The notes: generated from the sequence alone by a model not told the origin. A stretch of 7,034 bases of DNA from Acetobacteraceae bacterium (GCA_947475475.1 CANJOG010000100.1:1-7034), one strand, 5' to 3'; counted from the stretch's first letter, positions 1 through 6,711 are shown. Program-made: numbers and translations.

Positions 1-369
1 GATCAGGTCGAAAGTTCCACCGTGCAGGAAGGGTGTGCCACAAAAGACGGCGCGGGTGCCGTACTGCGCTTTCAGCCACAGCGCCGCCGCCCCGCCGCGT
101 GCGCCCGAGGCGATGACGATCGCGGGCGGCGAGTCGATCTCGGCCTCCGGATCGCGGCCCAGACCCGCCGGGCCGCCTTTGCGGCGCAGGCAGGCGAGCC
201 AGGAAAGCGGGGTGTAGCGCAGATGCAGCACCCGGTAGGGCAGGCCGAGCCGCTCGGCGACCGACTCGGCCGGGCCGGGACGCGGGCCAGTCTCCAGCAC
301 CCAGACAGGCGGCGCCTCCCCGGTCTGGGTGACGCTGGCGCGGCGATGGCGGGTTAGCGCGTTGCGCAT
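1..369 (-). CDS. ELM1/DUF1022-like protein, N-terminal part (runs off the window)
   Basis: The first 123 codons of a minus-strand gene begin at an ATG at 369; the rest lies beyond base 1. Seen: after about 20 poorly conserved residues comes a beta-strand-like WVLETG, then LGLPYRVLHLRY, a PPAIVIASGARGGAAALWL stretch near residue 90, and FCGTPFLHGGTFDLI at the edge. Known: this order (WVL at the N-terminus, LGLPxxV, PDLVIASGRR-like, then FDL) matches the bacterial 'mitochondrial fission ELM1' family, putative GT-B-like glycosyltransferases of unproven substrate common in alphaproteobacteria. The frame stays open upstream to a TAG at 424-426 with no better ATG, which supports this start, although no strong ribosome binding site precedes it. 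It is divergent from pyrE. The family call rests on pattern memory and only the N-terminal third or so of the protein. Another Rossmann-like glycosyltransferase is the main alternative. Confidence 0.62.
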   Translation of the reverse strand, partial: MRNALTRHRRASVTQTGEAPPVWVLETGPRPGPAESVAERLGLPYRVLHLRYTPLSWLACLRRKGGPAGLGRDPEAEIDSPPAIVIASGARGGAAALWLKAQYGTRAVFCGTPFLHGGTFDLI

Positions 370-441
370 GGTCTCAGGCGCCGCGATGCGCGGCTGGAGA
401 ATGGACGCGCGCGGGAGCCTGCTCTAGGAGGAGCGGGATTT

Positions 442-455
442 CGGTCGCCGGACCG
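442..455 (+). promoter_or_regulatory. Possible 5'-UTR hairpin just upstream of the pyrE ribosome binding site
   Basis: CGGTC (442-446) and GACCG (451-455) form a perfect 5-bp stem with a GCCG loop. Flanking TTT (439-441) and AAA (457-459) can extend it across one unpaired base. It ends beside the purine-rich pyrE ribosome binding site. No U-run follows, so it is not an intrinsic terminator. A role in pyrE translation or mRNA stability is inference, and short GC-rich stems occur by chance in DNA of this composition. Confidence 0.25.
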
Positions 456-456
456 C

Positions 457-465
457 AAAGAGGGG
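457..465 (+). promoter_or_regulatory. Ribosome binding site that decides the pyrE start
   Basis: The purine run AAAGAGGGG lies about 11 bases before the ATG at 477. The alternative in-frame ATG at 492 has only pyrimidine-rich sequence ahead of it, so the upstream start is preferred. Confidence 0.5.
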
Positions 466-476
466 TAGTTTTCGCC

Positions 477-1208
477 ATGACCGTCCGTCACATGACCGAT
501 TGGGACCGCGATGCGGCGCTCACCACCGCGCGCATCCTGCTGGAAATCAAGGCGGTGAATTTCCGCCCGGAGGAACCTTACACGCTCACCTCCGGCTGGA
601 AATCGCCCGTCTATATCGATTGCCGCCGCATCATCTACTTCCCGCGCGCGCGTGCCAAGATCTCCGACCTCGCTGTCGAGATGATCGGCCGCCATGTTGG
701 CTACGAGACCATCGAGGCGGTGGCGGGCGGCGAGACGGCCGGCATTCCCTATGCGGCCTGGATGTCGGAGCGGATGAACCTGCCGATGTCCTATGTGCGC
801 AAAAAGCCGAAGGGCTTTGGCCGCAATGCGCTGATCGAGGGCGATGTGCCCGAAGGCAAGCACACGCTGCTGGTGGAGGATCTCACCACCGACGGGCAGA
901 GCAAGATCAAGTTCGCCCAGTCGCTGCGCGATGCCGGCGCCTTCTGCAACCATGCCTTCGTGGTGTTCTTCTACGGCGTCTTCCCCGGCGCCTTCGAAAC
1001 GCTCTCGAAGATGGACATCACGCTGCATTATCTCTGCACCTGGTGGGAAGTGCTCGAAGCCTGCAAGGACAAGCCGTATTTCTCGGAGGCCGCGATGGCC
1101 GGGGTACGGGACTTCCTGGAAGATCCGATGAAGTGGTCGGCGCGGCATGGCGGTATTGGCAGCGCCGAGGAGGCGGCGGCGAAGCGGCTGGACGCTGAGC
1201 GTGCCTAG
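477..1208 (+). CDS. pyrE: Orotate phosphoribosyltransferase (PyrE)
   Basis: This cytoplasmic enzyme converts orotate and PRPP to orotidine 5'-monophosphate and pyrophosphate, the fifth step of de novo pyrimidine synthesis. Seen: 243 residues. FTSG-type substrate loop appears as YTLTSGWKSPVYIDCR at 35-50. VAGGETAGIPYAAWMS (82-97) is the central strand and loop, SYVRKKPKGFGR (105-116) is the catalytic lysine-rich loop, and LLVEDLTTDGQSK (131-143) is the PRPP-binding signature with its adjacent acidic pair ED. The C-terminal tail after about 215 is alanine- and glutamate-rich and probably unstructured. Known: enterobacterial PyrE is about 213 residues; the longer form with TTDG in the PRPP loop is typical of alphaproteobacteria. 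Usual PRPP loops have a second glycine where this has Q141, a mild variation. The start at 477 is backed by a ribosome binding site. The 3' end overlaps the downstream glycosyltransferase gene by 8 bases, so the two are likely co-transcribed. Confidence 0.95.
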   Translation: MTVRHMTDWDRDAALTTARILLEIKAVNFRPEEPYTLTSGWKSPVYIDCRRIIYFPRARAKISDLAVEMIGRHVGYETIEAVAGGETAGIPYAAWMSERMNLPMSYVRKKPKGFGRNALIEGDVPEGKHTLLVEDLTTDGQSKIKFAQSLRDAGAFCNHAFVVFFYGVFPGAFETLSKMDITLHYLCTWWEVLEACKDKPYFSEAAMAGVRDFLEDPMKWSARHGGIGSAEEAAAKRLDAERA

Positions 1209-2739
1209 TCTCGCCATTCCGGCCGGACTGCTCCGCTTAATTGCAAGCCTCGCCGAGGCGGCGAACCGTGCGCCCCGGGCGGCTTTGGCCTGGGCGCTGG
1301 GACTGCATCTCAGCTTCTGGACGCTGATCCCAGCCCTGGTGCAGCCTAACCTGCCGTACGATGTTGTCGAGCAGCTGGCCTGGGGCCGGGAATGGCAATG
1401 GACATATTTCAAGCACCCGCCGCTGCCGGCGTGGATTCTCGATGTGTTTGCGCGGCTGGCCGGCGGTGAGGACCGCGCGCTGTTCGTCGTTGGGCCGCTC
1501 GCGAGCGTGCTGGCGTTGTTTCTGGTCTGGAAACTTACCCGCGACATGCTGGGCGAGCGCGCGGCGCTGCTGGCGGTGTTGTTGCAGCAGGCGGTGCTGT
1601 ACGGGACGTATTTCAGCGTTGAGTTCAACCACAATATTGTTCAGCTGCCGCTCTGGGTGCTGATTGCCTTGACAGCCCGGCGGGCGGCCCTGCGTGGGAC
1701 GTCGCTTGACTGGATGGCTCTTGGAGTGGCCAGCGCGGTGGGCATGCTCGGGAAATATTCCACCGGTTTGCTGCTGTTGTCGGTGCTGGCGTGGTTTGTC
1801 AGCGATGCGCGGCTGCGGCGTAAATTCGCCGCTCGTGGTCCGTGGATCGCGTTGGCCGCGTTTGTGGTTGTGTTGGCACCGCATGCCATCGATGTCGCGA
1901 AAGCTGAGTTTGGGCCGCTGCTGTTTCCCTTCTCGCGCGTTGGCACGCAAAAGCAGTGGTACGATCATGTGAAATTCCCAATCATGTTTGTTGGTGCGCA
2001 GATCGGTGGGACTTTGCCGTTGCTCGGGCTGCTCGCCTTGGCGCAGCGTGACCGCAAGGAGCTGCTGTCGGCGCCGGTCAATCTTGGCGCGTTAGATCGT
2101 CGCCTGCTTGGCCTGGTGTGCTGGGGCCCGTTCGTCATCAGCGTGGTGCTACAGGCGCTGTGGGCGATCAAGTTCAGGGATATGTGGGGGGCGACGTTCT
2201 GGGTGTTCCTGGGGCCCTTCGCGGTTGTATTCCTGTTGCGCGCCGTGCCGCCGATCAGTGCGCGGCTGCTGGCGAGTGCGGTGGCGATTTTTAGTGTCGT
2301 GCTCCTTGCCTATGCCGGGCAATTCCTGGGGGCGGCGTTCGGCGTTGTTTCGGGACGGATGCAGTTTCCTGGCGCGGAATTGGCGCGGGTCGTGGCGCAG
2401 AACTGGCACCGGACGCAGGGACAGGCGCCGCTGCGCTTTGTCGCTGGTGACGTTTGGCTGGCAGGCAATGTCGCGCTGGGCGACTGGGAAGAGCGGCCTT
2501 CCGTGCTGATCGATGGAAACTTTGCCATCAGCCCCTGGATCGACCGCGCGGCGCTCGACTGTGCCGGTGGAGTGGCGCTCTGGCGTTATCGCAAAGATGG
2601 CGATTTGTTGAAGGCGCAGCTACCGGGACTGGTCGATCAGCCGCAGATCGAATTGCCGTTCCGAACCTGGTGGGTGGTGGCGCCAGTGCGGATCGACTGG
2701 GCGATCCTGCCTCCCAGACCGGGTTGCGTGTCGCGCTGA
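1201..2739 (+). CDS. Family-39 (PMT_2/ArnT-like) membrane glycosyltransferase
   Basis: A polytopic inner-membrane GT-C enzyme that would transfer a sugar from a polyprenyl-phosphate donor to an envelope acceptor (lipid A, protein or glycan); the acceptor cannot be told. Seen: 512 residues from a GTG at 1201. A membrane segment at about 28-47 leads into a first periplasmic loop with D54 and E57 (YDVVEQLAWG) and KHPPLPAW (71-78), the hallmark of the family, whose first-loop acidic residue is catalytic. About eight to nine further hydrophobic segments lie between 93 and 380, with GMLGKYSTG at 181-189. A soluble periplasmic domain (about 381-512) contains RFVAGDVWLAGN and VLIDGNFAISPWID. The GTG start overlaps the pyrE stop by 8 bases, favouring coupled translation. 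An ATG at 1147 in the same frame would add 18 basic residues wholly inside pyrE and seems less likely. The gene uses more T-ending codons than pyrE, which may mean lower expression or separate ancestry. Confidence 0.85.
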   Translation: MPSLAIPAGLLRLIASLAEAANRAPRAALAWALGLHLSFWTLIPALVQPNLPYDVVEQLAWGREWQWTYFKHPPLPAWILDVFARLAGGEDRALFVVGPLASVLALFLVWKLTRDMLGERAALLAVLLQQAVLYGTYFSVEFNHNIVQLPLWVLIALTARRAALRGTSLDWMALGVASAVGMLGKYSTGLLLLSVLAWFVSDARLRRKFAARGPWIALAAFVVVLAPHAIDVAKAEFGPLLFPFSRVGTQKQWYDHVKFPIMFVGAQIGGTLPLLGLLALAQRDRKELLSAPVNLGALDRRLLGLVCWGPFVISVVLQALWAIKFRDMWGATFWVFLGPFAVVFLLRAVPPISARLLASAVAIFSVVLLAYAGQFLGAAFGVVSGRMQFPGAELARVVAQNWHRTQGQAPLRFVAGDVWLAGNVALGDWEERPSVLIDGNFAISPWIDRAALDCAGGVALWRYRKDGDLLKAQLPGLVDQPQIELPFRTWWVVAPVRIDWAILPPRPGCVSR

Positions 2740-2865
2740 GTGCGATTTGGAGATCTGAACCAGTGCGGAGCTTTGGGTATCCGGACGATAATGTCGGTGC
2801 TATGGAGTTTGTTTGTTGGGCGGACGATTCAGACCTCCGGTGATTCCACCTTCGGTCATCGGGCG

Positions 2866-3313
2866 CTAGTGGCTCAGAGTCAGCGCATCGGCGATCGCCG
2901 CCAGACGTTCGCCGATACTATGGTCCGCGAGCACCCGGCGCTTGCCATTCTCGCCGATGATGGCCGCTTTTTGGGGAGAGGCCAGAAAATCGGCATAGAT
3001 GGCGTTGAGCTCTTCATGATTGTGAAACACCAGCATCTCGCTGCCGACATCGAAGCAGTTGGCAATATCGGCCTGAGCGTCGGAGATTACCGGCGTGCCA
3101 CCCAGATAGGGGGCGAAATTCCGTTGGTTCAGACCGTGCAGAACATGCTCGATGTTGCTGATATTGAGCGCCATGCGATGGCGCGCATGGGTCGCGCGTA
3201 CCTCCTGCGGGTTCAGCCGGCGCGCGGTGATGGCGTGATCGACACCCGGAAATGGCGTCCATCCGGGACCGGGCGGCCAGGACTTGCATTCCGGGCCGCC
3301 CGAAGAACCCGGA
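2866..3313 (-). pseudogene. C-terminal remnant of a CgeB-like GT-B glycosyltransferase
   Basis: The minus-strand frame ending at TAG 2866-2868 reads as the C-terminal domain of a group-1/CgeB-type glycosyltransferase (the Glyco_trans_1_2 pattern). Seen, in order: GPGWTPFPGV, then HRMALNISNIEHVLHGLNQR, then the acceptor/donor-loop region FAPYLGGTPVISDAQADI, FDVGSEMLVFHNHEEL, and ENGKRRVLADHSIGERL at the end. Known: such proteins are usually 330 residues or more, with an N-terminal Rossmann domain before this part. Here resemblance starts only about 146 residues before the stop, right where the upstream substrate-binding gene ends, and in a different frame. There is no well-placed start: the first ATG in the conserved part (3172-3174) lies inside the domain and lacks a ribosome binding site. 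The surviving stretch has no internal stop, so decay is recent or the fragment is still read through. Truncation, rather than a real small gene, is inference. Confidence 0.68.
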
Positions 3314-4561
3314 TTACATGGCGATCGGGATGCCCGGAGTCGCCGGATTGACCATGCTGGCATCGTCCACGGCCGTGACACTTTCCACACCCCACCCCGC
3401 CTCGGTCTGGGCGGCGGTGAAATGCACGACGCAGGTCGTGGCAAGGAATTGGTGGTCTTCCTTGCGGAAAAATCCCAGGCCGCGAATCGTGTCGAATTTC
3501 ATCGTCTCCAGCGCCGGGATGATGCGGGCCGGATCGGTGCTGCCTGTTTGGCGGATTGCTTCGGCATAGAGTTGCAGCGACACATAGCCGAGTGCTGCCA
3601 GCCCATGCGGATAGGGATCTTTCGTTGCCGCCGCATAGGCTTTCGTTAATTCCTGGCCACGCGGATCGTTGGGAGTGACATTGGGCGACCAGAAGGAGAG
3701 CGAATAGACGTTGTCCGGCATGGACCGCTTCAGCGCCTTGGGCAGATCCATGTCGAGCGCGTTTTCGGCGATGACGGTGAACTTCTTGTCCAGGCCAAAG
3801 GCGCGCGCTTGCTGAAAGAAGGAGACACCATCCGAGCCCACCAGGGAGTGGAACAACCCCTTGGCTGGCGAGGCGGCAAGTTGGGAAATCAGCGGCTTGA
3901 AATCCGTTGCGCCGACCTTGGCGGTCAGCGGGTCTTCCAGCTTGAGTATCTTGCCTCGCTTTTGCTCGTAGGCGGCCGAGAGCGATTTGCCGAAGCGCGC
4001 CCAGGACGAGCGGCTTTGGGCCGAATCCTGGATGGCGCAGACCCAACCTGTCACATCGGGATATTTCGCGGCCACCATCTCGGCGAGTGCACCCTGGCGT
4101 ATGACGTTATTGGGCGTCGTGATGAACATGTTGCGGTTGAACAATTCATGCGACAACCGCTCATCCGTCGCGCCATTGATCTGGATAAGCATGTTCAGGC
4201 TCTGCAATTGCGGCAGCAGCGCCATGATACTGGAGAGCAACGCCATGCCGAGCACCAGATTGGCGCCCTGGCCGGCGAGTTCATGCGCGCCGGAAATTGT
4301 CATGTTGGGATCGCCGCGATCATCGGCGAAGGTGATCTCGATCTGACGGCCTCCGATGCCGCCTTGGCGGTTGATCAGATCGCGGGCGGTCTCGGCGCCG
4401 ACGCGCAATTCCATGCCGACGATCTGGGCCGGGCCGCTGAGCGGTCCGAGAAAGCCGATCTTGATGGGGCCGGTTTGCGCGCGCGCATGGCGCAGCGTAC
4501 CGGGAATGAGCGAGGCGGCGGTGGCGCCAGTCAGCCAAGTACGGCGGGTGGTTGTGATCAT
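3314..4561 (-). CDS. LivJ-type ABC transporter substrate-binding protein (Peripla_BP_6)
   Basis: A periplasmic binding protein of the branched-chain amino acid/amide (HAAT) class that would deliver a small organic ligand to an ABC permease. Seen: 415 residues. The N-terminus has twin arginines (TTRRTWLTG, 3-12), a short hydrophobic stretch and an AXA-type cleavage site after residue 28 (ARA then Q). The mature start PIKIGFLGPLSGP (32-44) is the classic first strand and ligand loop. VGMELRVGAETARDLINRQGGIGGRQIEITFADD (48-81) is the family's first helix and hinge in two readable parts, VGAETARDLIN and GGIGGRQIE. A second lobe follows with FKPLISQLAASPAKGL (221-236) and YVSLQLYAEAIR (326-337). 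The length is normal. The start has a strong GGAGGAA site. It lies 74 bases downstream of the dioxygenase on the same strand with no visible terminator between them. No permease or ATPase gene is in the window. Many relatives bind aromatic acids rather than amino acids; the ligand here is unknown. Confidence 0.9.
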   Translation of the reverse strand: MITTTRRTWLTGATAASLIPGTLRHARAQTGPIKIGFLGPLSGPAQIVGMELRVGAETARDLINRQGGIGGRQIEITFADDRGDPNMTISGAHELAGQGANLVLGMALLSSIMALLPQLQSLNMLIQINGATDERLSHELFNRNMFITTPNNVIRQGALAEMVAAKYPDVTGWVCAIQDSAQSRSSWARFGKSLSAAYEQKRGKILKLEDPLTAKVGATDFKPLISQLAASPAKGLFHSLVGSDGVSFFQQARAFGLDKKFTVIAENALDMDLPKALKRSMPDNVYSLSFWSPNVTPNDPRGQELTKAYAAATKDPYPHGLAALGYVSLQLYAEAIRQTGSTDPARIIPALETMKFDTIRGLGFFRKEDHQFLATTCVVHFTAAQTEAGWGVESVTAVDDASMVNPATPGIPIAM

Positions 4562-4566
4562 TCTGC

Positions 4567-4573
4567 TTCCTCC
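4567..4573 (-). promoter_or_regulatory. Strong ribosome binding site of the substrate-binding protein gene
   Basis: On the minus strand GGAGGAA stands five bases before the ATG at 4561. This supports independent initiation of the binding-protein gene and fixes its start. The U-rich tract seen on the opposite strand just beyond it is preceded by no stem and is not a terminator. Confidence 0.6.
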
Positions 4574-4635
4574 GAGATTTTTTTGTTTTGGTCAGCCGGG
4601 GAACGATCGCTGGATTGGGTGGGCGGTCAGTTCAT

Positions 4636-5493
4636 CTAGAAAGGCCGTCCCCCTTCCACCGTCGCACGATGCATGCGCCGGCGCTGCGGCAATTTGTAAT
4701 CGGGCAGGGCGTAATGCTGGATCGCGGCGTCGTCCCAGATCACCAGATCGCCGACCTGCCAGCGATGGGTGTAGACATGCTCCGGCCGCGTTGCGTGCGC
4801 ATAAAGTTGCTCGAGCAGCGCGTCGCTTTCCGCCCGCTCCATGCCGGTGATGGCGACGGTATAGGCGGCATTGGCATAGAGCAGCTTGCGCCCGGTCGCC
4901 GGATGGGTGCGGACCAGCGGATGTTCGCAGGACAAATCATCGGAATCGAATTGCGAAGGGTAGGCGCGGCGGGTTGCCGAAAGCTGGTGCTTGTCACGCC
5001 GGTGCAGCGCGGCGCGGCCAGCAATTTTCTGCTTGAGCTCGTCGGGAAGAGATTCATATGCAAAGCCCGTACTCGCCGCCATGGTGCCGCCGAGAGGCAC
5101 GCCGGCATCGTCGTGCGGAACCTCGATCGCATGCAGCAGCACCACTCCGGGCGGATTGGGCGTATAGGGCGTGTCGGTATGCCAATGATGCCCGGCCTCC
5201 ACCACGCCGACTGGCTTGCCGTCCTCGATAATATTGGACAGCACGATGATGTCGCCGGCGCCGGGCAAGCGGAACAGTCCGTTCGGATCATAATATTGCA
5301 GCGGCCCGAAACGGCGGGCGAATTCCACCTGCGCCGGCCCGGAGAGTTGCTGGCCACGCACGCAGATCACAGCGTGCGTCCAGAGCGCGTCTTTCAGCGC
5401 CGCAAAATCCTCATCGGTCACGCCCGCCGCGATATCCAGGCCGTGGATGTCGGCGCCCAGCGGCTTACCGCTGGGCGTGACCCTCAATCCCAT
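4636..5493 (-). CDS. TauD/TfdA-family Fe(II)/2-oxoglutarate-dependent dioxygenase
   Basis: A cytoplasmic non-haem iron oxygenase that couples oxidative decarboxylation of 2-oxoglutarate (to succinate and CO2) to hydroxylation of a substrate. Hydroxylation next to a sulfonate, sulfate, ether or amine often releases that group. Seen: 285 residues, the usual size. N-terminal PLGADIHGLDIA (11-22) is the family's opening strand. The metal triad is H105 and D107 (HWHTDTPY) plus H260 in IWDDAAIQHYALPDY. R272 and R276 in PQRRRMHRATVEG match the TauD arginines that bind the 2-oxoglutarate carboxylate. GGTMAASTGFAYESLP (135-150) is the conserved middle strand and helix. The ATG at 5493 shares one base with the P450 stop (TGATG) and has only a weak GGGA ahead, so translation is probably coupled to the P450. 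A longer reading from 5601 would overlap the P450 by 108 bases with low-complexity arginine-rich sequence and is rejected. The substrate is unknown; taurine or 2,4-D specificity cannot be assumed. Confidence 0.93.
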   Translation of the reverse strand: MGLRVTPSGKPLGADIHGLDIAAGVTDEDFAALKDALWTHAVICVRGQQLSGPAQVEFARRFGPLQYYDPNGLFRLPGAGDIIVLSNIIEDGKPVGVVEAGHHWHTDTPYTPNPPGVVLLHAIEVPHDDAGVPLGGTMAASTGFAYESLPDELKQKIAGRAALHRRDKHQLSATRRAYPSQFDSDDLSCEHPLVRTHPATGRKLLYANAAYTVAITGMERAESDALLEQLYAHATRPEHVYTHRWQVGDLVIWDDAAIQHYALPDYKLPQRRRMHRATVEGGRPF

Positions 5494-6698
5494 CACACAT
5501 CCCAGGCGAGCGGCAGCGCGTCGGGCGCCCAGACAATGCCGCCGGCGGTTGCGATCTCGCCTTCCTGATCGACGCGGAAAGACGGGAAGCGGGAGATCCA
5601 TTCTTCAAGAAAGATGCGGAATTCCAGCCGTGCCAGATGCGAGCCGACGCAGCGATGCGGGCCGGCGCCGAAGGCGTAATGCAGGCTGATGTCGCGTGTG
5701 AAATCGACCAGTTCCGGATTGCTGTTGATCTGGTCGCCATAGCCGTAGAGCTGCACCATGAAGACGATGCGATCGCCGCGGCGGAAGGGCACGCCGTTAT
5801 AGTCGAAATCGCCGGTGGCCCCGCGTTCGGGCACGGACACGCCATTGGTGCGCAGGATTTCCTCGATCGCCGGACGGATCAGCGCGGGATTGTCGCGCAG
5901 CTGGTTATATTTATCCGGATTACGGGCGAGATAGAGCATGGTGAAGGAGAGGGCGGATTTCACCGTGTCCAGGCCGCCGAGGAAGAGAAGTGTCGCAAGC
6001 CCTTCCTCTTCGCGCTGGTTGAGCGGGCGGTCGAAAATGCTGGAGCGGATGATATGGCTCAGCATATCGGTGCCGAGATTTTTCCGGCGCTCCTCGAATA
6101 ATTCGCGGATATAGGCGCCGAGCTGGCGGACATGGGCGAGCCGGTCCTCGAACAGGGCGCTGCGCGTATAGCCTTCGGCGCATTTGATCAGCCGGTGGCG
6201 GTCTTCATACGGCGCGTTGACCAGACGCAGGAAGATGGTGATCGGGAAGCGCTGGCCGACTTCCTTGACGAAATCGCAGCGTCCATTGGGCTGGATGTCA
6301 TCGATGATCTGCCGCGCGAGCGCGCGGATATCCGCCTCCATCTTGGCCACCGCGCCTGGCGTGAGGAACGGATTGAGGATTTTGCGATATTCGGTGTGAT
6401 CCGGCGGATCGGCCTGGATCGGCAGCATGGGCGGATCGAAATTGCGCTCCTTGTTGAATTCGGAGCGGCTGGAGAAGAGGTCTGTCTGGCGCAGCATCTC
6501 CTGGGCAACGGTCGCCCGGGTGACGATCCAGTGGCCGTTATTGCGCGGCGTCCAGAAGATTTCCGGCGCGTTCTTGTGCAGCAGGGCGGTGGCGCGCTGA
6601 TGCGGCCGGTAGGTGAGCTCGGGCGCCAGGAAATAGTCGAAATCATAGACCAGCGATGGCGGAATATGGGATGGGACGGGTAGTGTATCGCTGTCCAT
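5493..6698 (-). CDS. Cytochrome P450, CYP101 (P450cam)-like
   Basis: A soluble class I bacterial P450 that inserts one oxygen atom into an unactivated C-H bond using electrons from a ferredoxin and its reductase. Seen: 401 residues, the normal bacterial length. DPPDHTEYRKILNPFLTP (97-114) is the C-helix with haem-contacting H101 and R105. LLFLGGLDTVKSALSF (237-252) is the I-helix with the oxygen-activating D244-T245. E280 and R283 form the ExxR motif (EEILR). FGAGPHRCVGSHLARLE (343-359) is the haem loop with thiolate ligand C350. The I-helix GGLDTV, the spacing and the C-terminal ALPLAWD closely follow P450cam. By remembered alignment, the P450cam Tyr96 and Asp297 positions are prolines here (P89, P290), so camphor is unlikely to be the substrate. 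The ATG at 6698 has GAGGAG seven bases upstream. No redox-partner gene is present in the window. The gene leads the P450-dioxygenase-binding protein operon. Confidence 0.95.
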   Translation of the reverse strand: MDSDTLPVPSHIPPSLVYDFDYFLAPELTYRPHQRATALLHKNAPEIFWTPRNNGHWIVTRATVAQEMLRQTDLFSSRSEFNKERNFDPPMLPIQADPPDHTEYRKILNPFLTPGAVAKMEADIRALARQIIDDIQPNGRCDFVKEVGQRFPITIFLRLVNAPYEDRHRLIKCAEGYTRSALFEDRLAHVRQLGAYIRELFEERRKNLGTDMLSHIIRSSIFDRPLNQREEEGLATLLFLGGLDTVKSALSFTMLYLARNPDKYNQLRDNPALIRPAIEEILRTNGVSVPERGATGDFDYNGVPFRRGDRIVFMVQLYGYGDQINSNPELVDFTRDISLHYAFGAGPHRCVGSHLARLEFRIFLEEWISRFPSFRVDQEGEIATAGGIVWAPDALPLAWDV

Positions 6699-6705
6699 GT
6701 ATGGT

Positions 6706-6711
6706 CTCCTC
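6706..6711 (-). promoter_or_regulatory. Ribosome binding site of the P450 gene
   Basis: GAGGAG on the minus strand lies seven bases before the ATG at 6698. It falls between the stop of the putative leader ORF (6715) and the P450 start. Ribosomes ending on the small ORF would stop beside it, as expected for translational coupling or leader control. Confidence 0.6.

Noticed and set aside
424..433. CTAGGAGGAG upstream of pyrE as a ribosome binding site for another small gene
   Set aside because: No ATG, GTG or TTG start lies at a workable distance after it, and no conserved frame follows before pyrE.
354..1634. A 426-codon open frame on the minus strand across pyrE and the start of the GT39 gene
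   Set aside because: It is antisense to two well-recognised genes, has arginine/proline-rich low-complexity translation and matches no family. Long antisense frames are expected in GC-rich DNA.
2740..2865. Spacer between the convergent GT39 gene and glycosyltransferase remnant, with an 8-base word (CGGACGAT) at 2782 and 2821
   Set aside because: No gene, strong stem-loop or U-run was found, and an 8-base repeat this close is weak. It is noted only as non-coding sequence.
2866..3174. A 102-codon gene starting at the internal ATG 3174 of the glycosyltransferase remnant
   Set aside because: The ATG sits inside a conserved helix (HRMALNI) and has no ribosome binding site. A nearby AGGAGG serves only an ATG in another frame.
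3216..3228. A 13-base match (GCCGGCGCGCGGT) to 6723-6735, near both ends of the oxygenase operon, as possible flanking direct repeats
   Set aside because: The word is made almost entirely of G and C and is of a kind expected by chance here. Its left copy lies inside the glycosyltransferase remnant, not at the junction, and no longer match surrounds either copy.
3289..3314. Possible hairpin (CCGGG and CCCGG) just after the binding-protein stop codon as a terminator
   Set aside because: The stem is five base pairs with a long loop and no U-run follows, so it does not resemble an intrinsic terminator.
3809..5568. Long plus-strand open frames (276 and 326 codons) opposite the binding-protein and dioxygenase genes
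   Set aside because: They mirror the codon pattern of the real minus-strand genes, lack recognisable motifs and ribosome binding sites, and run through both genes and the gap between them.
5493..5601. Extended N-terminus of the dioxygenase from an ATG at 5601
   Set aside because: The extra 36 residues are arginine-rich shadow sequence of the P450 C-terminus. The family's first conserved strand begins soon after the ATG at 5493, which also gives a one-base overlap.
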